Of a DNA stretch of 64,000 bases, positions 59,746 to 64,000 are shown in pieces; position 1 is the stretch's first letter, and each line of letters starts with the position of its first letter. This DNA comes from Pigmentiphaga sp. (GTDB taxonomy: Bacteria > Pseudomonadota > Gammaproteobacteria > Burkholderiales > Burkholderiaceae_B). Below the pieces are notes generated by a model that was not told the DNA's origin, ran no database searches, and saw nothing but the letters and a program-made list of their open reading frames with translations. The translations under genes were made by a program, and so were the position numbers. The stretch is from positions 1 to 64,000 of the forward strand of contig JALOAI010000017.1 of assembly GCA_023228945.1 (NCBI GenBank), given 5' to 3'.

Positions 59746-60797
59746 CGTTCAATCAGAGAATCGAAAAGCTCACGATAGCGGCCGGCCATGCGGTCCACGT
59801 CGCATTCACGTCTTACCCATTCGCGCGCTTTCGCCACGCGTCGCTCACGCGCTTCGCGTGCGGCAGGCGCCTCATCAAAGAGGCTGGCCAAGGCCCGCCC
59901 CAGCGCTTCGGCATCGCCGACCGGCGCCAGGACGCCGCGATCGTCGGCCAGCACTTCGGCCAAGCCACCGGCGGCGGTGGCCGCGGCCGGAATGCCTTGC
60001 CACAAGGCATCGAGCAGGCTGCTGCCCAGCCCTTCGCTGCGCGAACTCATGACGAAGCCCTGGAACAGGCCGAACCAGGGCGCGATATCGTGCTGGAAGC
60101 CGACCAGGCGGTAGTGTTCGCCCAGCCCATGGCGGGCTATCGCGGCTTCCACCACTGGGCGCATGGCGCCGTCGCCCAGGTGCAGCAGGATGGCTTCCGG
60201 GTGCCGGCGGCGCAGTTCGGCCATCGCGGCCACCAAGGTCAGCGGATCCTTCTCGGCGGTGAGGGCGGCCACGGTACCAAGCACCCTGGCCCCTGCCGGC
60301 ACCCAACGCGCACGCAGTTCGGCCACGGCTTCCGGCCGGATATCCAGCGCCTCGACGGCCGACGGGATGCGAAGCACCGGACCGAGCCCCAGGGCCTCCA
60401 GCGGCGCCGCGGCGGCGTGGCTGATGGCCACCAGGCTATCCGCCCTGGCGTACTTGAACCGGCTGGCGGCGCCGCGAGGCGCAAAAGCCACGCGCCTCGT
60501 TGCCACCAGCGGCGGGCGCGGCCAGCACAGCACGCAGGCGGTAAGCGCGTGAGCCGTTTGCGCGTGCCAGACGTCGTAGCCCCGGCCGTGGCGCATCAGC
60601 CAGCGCCAGGCGCCGCCATTGCCCGCCACCTCGGCCACCGGGATCCCCGCATCGCGCGCGGTGCGCGCCAACGCTTCTCCCCGCCGCGCCAGAACGCATA
60701 CCTCCACGCCCTCGCGTCGCAAGGCGTCCGCCGTCCAGAACGTCTGACGTTCGCCGCCGCGCCAGCCTCGTTCCAGATTGATCTCAAGAATCTTCAT
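59742..60797 (-). CDS. glycosyltransferase family 4
   Basis: A 351-residue GT4 transferase. MKILEINLERGWRGGERQT opens the N-terminal domain; VGTVAALTAEKDPLTLVAA-like sequence (LGTVAALTAEKDPLTL), HLGDGAMRPVVE and SSRSEGLGSSLLDALWQG form the donor-binding domain. It probably extends the LPS core, by comparison with Bordetella clusters in which a similar gene transfers an N-acetylated hexosamine. It overlaps the next upstream gene by 14 bases. Confidence 0.85.
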   Translation of the reverse strand: MKILEINLERGWRGGERQTFWTADALRREGVEVCVLARRGEALARTARDAGIPVAEVAGNGGAWRWLMRHGRGYDVWHAQTAHALTACVLCWPRPPLVATRRVAFAPRGAASRFKYARADSLVAISHAAAAPLEALGLGPVLRIPSAVEALDIRPEAVAELRARWVPAGARVLGTVAALTAEKDPLTLVAAMAELRRRHPEAILLHLGDGAMRPVVEAAIARHGLGEHYRLVGFQHDIAPWFGLFQGFVMSSRSEGLGSSLLDALWQGIPAAATAAGGLAEVLADDRGVLAPVGDAEALGRALASLFDEAPAAREARERRVAKAREWVRRECDVDRMAGRYRELFDSLIER

Positions 60798-61560
60798 CGA
60801 CGGGACGAGCGGGAGCGTTACGACTGAGGAACATCAGCTTGGCGTAGCGGCTGAAACTGCCCATCGCCGCCACGGCCGCCAGCACCAGGCCATGCCGGCC
60901 ATCGAGAAAACCCCGGCGCAGCAGATAAATGCGGATGAACGTCCAACTGCCATGGCCGAAGGCGGAGGCCAGGGAAGCCCGCTTGCCGCGGGCGTACATC
61001 ATGGCCGCCGCATCGCTGGAATAGCGGTTCATCTTTTGGATGGCGGTATCGAGATCCGGATAGGTGTAATGCAGTAAGTGAGCCTTCAGGCGTCCCGGCG
61101 GGGCCTGGGTCATGAGACGCTCGTGCACGGCCGCATCGGTGAAGCGGGCGTGGCCGCGCCGGAACAGGCGCACGACGAGATCGGGCCACCAGCCGCTATG
61201 ACGGATGAAGCGCCCGCAAAAGCTGGAGAGCCGCGGCATGGCGTAGGCGGATACCGCCTGCGGATCGGCAATCACGGCCTGGATCTCGCGCGCCAGGGCC
61301 GGCGTGACCCGCTCGTCGGCATCGAGCGATAGCACCCACTCGCCTCCGGCCATGGCCAGCACGCGGTTCTTTTGCGGGCCGAAGCCGGGCCAATCGGTAT
61401 TGACCTCCACCCTGGCGCCCGCGGCACGCGCCAGTGCCACCGTGTCGTCGGTGCTGCCTGAGTCGAGCACGATGCGTTCATCTGCGAAAGCCACCGAGGC
61501 CAGGCACTCGGCGATATTGTCGGCTTCATTGCGGGTGATGACGATGACCGAGAGTCGCAT
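60784..61560 (-). CDS. glycosyltransferase family 2, LPS core glucosyltransferase type
   Basis: A 258-residue GT-A fold transferase similar to WaaE/LgtF, which add beta-1,4-glucose to core heptose. SVIVITRNEADNI (4-16), DSGSTDDT (33-40) and the metal-binding DADE (80-83) mark the donor site; VHERL and HYTYPDLDTAIQKMNRYS are typical of the WaaE group. It starts where the deacetylase stop is (one-base overlap) and is tightly packed with its neighbours. Confidence 0.87.
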   Translation of the reverse strand: MRLSVIVITRNEADNIAECLASVAFADERIVLDSGSTDDTVALARAAGARVEVNTDWPGFGPQKNRVLAMAGGEWVLSLDADERVTPALAREIQAVIADPQAVSAYAMPRLSSFCGRFIRHSGWWPDLVVRLFRRGHARFTDAAVHERLMTQAPPGRLKAHLLHYTYPDLDTAIQKMNRYSSDAAAMMYARGKRASLASAFGHGSWTFIRIYLLRRGFLDGRHGLVLAAVAAMGSFSRYAKLMFLSRNAPARPVDEDS

Positions 61561-62378
61561 CAGCGCTTCCAGCGGTTATACAGCGCGCCCCAGCGCGGAT
61601 GGCCGGCCAGCCAGACCCGCTGGGCGAAGGCGAAGCCGCGGCGGTTCTTGACCGCCACCCGGTAGATATGGCGGGTATCCTGACCGGGGCGATTCAGCTC
61701 TCGCGCCTTGGTGGTATGCAGGTGGCTGAACCCCAGGGCGCAGGCCACGTCCAGGTAGTCGTCATCGTAATAGCCTTGTGGCCAGCATAGATGATCGGAG
61801 TTCACGTTCAGGCGTTGCGCCAGCGCGGTGCGCGAACGCGCAAGATCGTCGGCCAGCGCGGCACGCCGTGCCGCGGGATCGTCCAGGCGCAGATCCCAGC
61901 GGGTGTGGGTATGGGTATGGCTATGAATCTCGAAACTGCCGGCCTCCCGCATCTGCCGCAGCTCGCTCCAGCGCGCCATGACGGCGTCGGTGTCGCCGGC
62001 CTCGAGGCGCGCCTTGGCCTCGCGGTGGCCGAAGGTCTGGGGCAGCGCCCCGCCCTGCCCCGCATGTGGCCGCGGCGGCCCCTCGCCCATCCAGCCCGTC
62101 ACGGCGAACAGCATGGCCGTCATGCCGTGGCGCACCAGCTCTGGGTGGGCGTAGACGAAATTGTCGAGATAACCGTCGTCGAACGTGAGTACCACGGGCT
62201 TGCGCGGCACCGGCCGGCCGGCGAAGAAGTCGGCCAGCCCGGCGGCGCCGAGCGGCGTGTAGCCAGCCCGTGCCAGCCAATCCAGCTGGGCCGCGAAGTT
62301 GGCCGGCGACACCGTGAGCGAACCCACGTGCGGCGAAACATGGTGGTACATCAACACCGGCAGGCAGGAAGCGGCCAT
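61560..62378 (-). CDS. polysaccharide deacetylase (NodB homology), paralog 2
   Basis: A 272-residue CE4 protein very similar to the one at 57413: MYHHVSP, FDDGYLDN, HSHTHTHTRW and LCWPQGY are shared in the same order. It is the first gene of the glycan operon, 11 bases after the dnaE stop. Two deacetylases for one cluster suggest that two different N-acetyl sugars are de-acetylated, giving free amino groups in the glycan. No signal peptide is seen. Confidence 0.88.
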   Translation of the reverse strand: MAASCLPVLMYHHVSPHVGSLTVSPANFAAQLDWLARAGYTPLGAAGLADFFAGRPVPRKPVVLTFDDGYLDNFVYAHPELVRHGMTAMLFAVTGWMGEGPPRPHAGQGGALPQTFGHREAKARLEAGDTDAVMARWSELRQMREAGSFEIHSHTHTHTRWDLRLDDPAARRAALADDLARSRTALAQRLNVNSDHLCWPQGYYDDDYLDVACALGFSHLHTTKARELNRPGQDTRHIYRVAVKNRRGFAFAQRVWLAGHPRWGALYNRWKR

Positions 62379-62389
62379 ACGCGATCGGA

Positions 62390-64000
62390 TCAGTAGTCCA
62401 GTTGCACGCCCGGCTCACCCGCCCAGGCCTGGAGGCTCTGCAGGAGGTCGTCGGGCACCCGGACTCGCCAGTCGTCGCCCAAACGCACCGTGCACGCGGC
62501 GGTGCGCGATTGGTAGACCACCTCGACCGGCGTGCCGCGGGGTTCGTCGCCGGCCTCGCCTTGGGCGCGAAAGGGATCGAGCAATTCCCGCAGGCGCTGG
62601 GCGTCGGCGTTACCGTTGAGCACGATGCGCAACACGCGGGCGCGGGCGGCGCGCGCCCGTTCCAGGTCGTACAGGGTTTCGGCCACGATGCGCACGCCGC
62701 CCGAGTATTCGTCGTTGGATACCTTGCCGTGGACAATGAGGAGCTGATCTTCGCGCAGCAAGGCGCGGTTGGCCTCGAAGAGCTCGTTGAACACCGAGAT
62801 CTCGAACTGCGCACTGCCGTCGTCGAGTACGGCGAACACCATCTTGCCGCGACGGGTCATTTGCGTTCGGACTTCGAGCAGCACGCCGGCCATCCATTGT
62901 GGATCGCGCTGCGGCTGGATGCGAGCCAGCGGGATGGGCACCAGCCGGCGAACTTCGTCGCGCCAGGCATCGAACAAATGGCCGCTGAAATAAAAGCCCA
63001 GTGCGGCTTTCTCTTGCGCCAGCCGCTCGCGCAGTTCCCAGGGCGCCACCTGCTGCAGTTCACCTTGCACCGAAGCGGCGAGATCGTCGTCGCCAAACAG
63101 CGATACCTGGCTGGCCGAACGTTCGGCCTGCTCGGCGGCCTCGAGCGCCGTGCCCAGGGTGGCCAGCAGGGCCGCGCGGTTGGGCTCGAGAGTATCGAAG
63201 GCGCCGGCCTTGATCAGGGCCTCGATCGTCCGCCGATTGACGGTATGACGGTCGATGCGGCGGCAGAAATCGAACAGATCGGTAAAGGGGCCATCGGCGC
63301 GAACACGCAGGATTTCCTCCACGGCGCCCTGGCCGGTGCCCTTGACGGCCCCCAGGCCGTAGCGGATGGTGCGCGGCGGCTTGCCCCGGCCGGAGGCGTC
63401 GTCGTGCACGGGCAAGAAGCGGTAATCGGACGCGTTGACGTCGGGCGGCAGCACCGCCACGTCGTTGGCGAGTGTGTCTTTCCAGAAAATCTGTACTTTG
63501 TCGGTATCGTCCATGTCGGACGATAGGGTGGCCGCCATGAACTCGGCGGGATGATGCGCCTTCAGCCAGGCCGTGTGGTAGGCGATCAGGGCGTAGGCCG
63601 CGGTGTGGCTCTTGTTGAAGCCATACTCCGCGAACTTCTCCATCAGGTCGAACAGCGTAGTCGCGAGCTCCGGCGTGTAGCCTTTTTTCTTGGCGCCTTC
63701 GGTGAAGATCTCGCGATGCTCGGCCATCTCCTCGGGCTTCTTCTTGCCCATCGCCCGCCGCAACATGTCGGCGCCGCCCAGCGTGTAGCCGCCGATGATC
63801 TGCGAGATCAGCATCACCTGCTCTTGGTACACGATGACGCCGTAGGTGCTCTTGAGCACCGGTTCGAGGCTGTCATCGAAGTACTCGGCCCGCGCCCGGC
63901 CGTGCTTGCGATTGACGAAGTCGTCGACCATGCCCGAGCCCAGCGGGCCCGGCCGATACAGCGCCAGCACGGCGATGATGTCTTCGAAGTTGCTAGGCCG
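62390..64000 (-). CDS. dnaE: DNA polymerase III alpha subunit, C-terminal part (runs off window)
   Basis: The last 536 codons of the replicative polymerase; the start lies beyond the right edge. YRPGPLGSGMVDDFVNRKHG, GVIVYQEQVMLISQ and GYTLGGADMLRRAMGKK belong to the fingers of the polymerase domain. AEYGFNKSHTAAYALIAYHTAWLKAH follows, then the helix-hairpin-helix part, an OB-fold (AGVLLEVRTQMTRRGKMVFAVLDD) and a C-terminal tau-binding segment. The gene ends 11 bases before the glycan operon, so the two may be co-transcribed. Confidence 0.95.
   Translation of the reverse strand, partial: RPSNFEDIIAVLALYRPGPLGSGMVDDFVNRKHGRARAEYFDDSLEPVLKSTYGVIVYQEQVMLISQIIGGYTLGGADMLRRAMGKKKPEEMAEHREIFTEGAKKKGYTPELATTLFDLMEKFAEYGFNKSHTAAYALIAYHTAWLKAHHPAEFMAATLSSDMDDTDKVQIFWKDTLANDVAVLPPDVNASDYRFLPVHDDASGRGKPPRTIRYGLGAVKGTGQGAVEEILRVRADGPFTDLFDFCRRIDRHTVNRRTIEALIKAGAFDTLEPNRAALLATLGTALEAAEQAERSASQVSLFGDDDLAASVQGELQQVAPWELRERLAQEKAALGFYFSGHLFDAWRDEVRRLVPIPLARIQPQRDPQWMAGVLLEVRTQMTRRGKMVFAVLDDGSAQFEISVFNELFEANRALLREDQLLIVHGKVSNDEYSGGVRIVAETLYDLERARAARARVLRIVLNGNADAQRLRELLDPFRAQGEAGDEPRGTPVEVVYQSRTAACTVRLGDDWRVRVPDDLLQSLQAWAGEPGVQLDY

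Overview
The window is GC-rich and gene-dense and looks like chromosome of a betaproteobacterium in Burkholderiales, most likely Alcaligenaceae (Bordetella/Achromobacter-like). This is an inference from gene content: a Bug/TctC-type solute receptor, a DUF2863 protein, the iscR-iscS-iscU-iscA-hscB-hscA-fdx order next to a low-molecular-weight phosphatase, the pair uvrB/tyrB, and an LPS-core type cluster beside dnaE. No rRNA, tRNA or CRISPR array was seen.

Layout. 1-250: tail of an IS110-family transposase and a terminator-like repeat. 0.27-8 kb: aldehyde dehydrogenase, DUF2863 protein, 3-oxoadipyl-CoA thiolase, class I fumarase, ferredoxin-NADP reductase and a TatD nuclease. 8-21.4 kb: lolD/lolC, a RecJ neighbour of unknown function, recJ (TTG start), a methyltransferase, a cyanophycin-synthetase-like ATP-grasp protein whose Mur-ligase part has lost its P-loop, an ion channel without the usual K+ filter, an amidotransferase, prfB (programmed +1 frameshift), lysS and alkB. 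21.4-28.6 kb: a minus-strand cluster that resembles the Pseudomonas itaconate operon (CitE-like lyase, itaconyl-CoA hydratase, MmgE/PrpD, acyl-CoA dehydrogenase, LysR, TctC), in which the CoA-transferase is reduced to about 30 codons. 28.8-31.3 kb: sulfatase and a divergent, oversized LysR. 31.3-41.4 kb: a complete methylcitrate-cycle operon prpB-prpC-acnD-prpF-prpD with a divergent sigma-54 activator PrpR, a visible -24/-12 promoter and GTTTCA operators. 41.4-45.4 kb: thioesterase, SDR, CoA-transferase and cyclopropane fatty acid synthase. 45.6-51.6 kb: isc iron-sulfur operon with an IscR type 1 site, and a phosphatase. 51.8-56 kb: uvrB, tyrB and a toxin-antitoxin pair with a beheaded toxin. 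56-64 kb: LPS/polysaccharide glycosyltransferases, a WaaL-type ligase and two paralogous deacetylases, then the 3' part of dnaE.

The least expected feature is a dispersed element of about 125 bp present in six copies (7978, 13956, 22514, 24951, 28651, 38993). It folds into two or three hairpins, one of which shows compensatory base changes between copies. Every copy lies in the sense direction between genes; three overlap the stop codon of the gene upstream, and several end within 10-30 bases of the next start codon. One copy lies inside the predicted leader of the sigma-54 prp transcript. Its GC hairpin resembles ends of IS200/IS605-type elements, so it may be a transposase-less remnant or a structured intercistronic RNA.

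Functionally, much of the window concerns CoA-ester and short-chain acid catabolism (propionate, probable C5-dicarboxylate, 3-oxoadipate), each block with its own regulator, set among housekeeping genes for translation, DNA repair, Fe-S assembly and the cell envelope.
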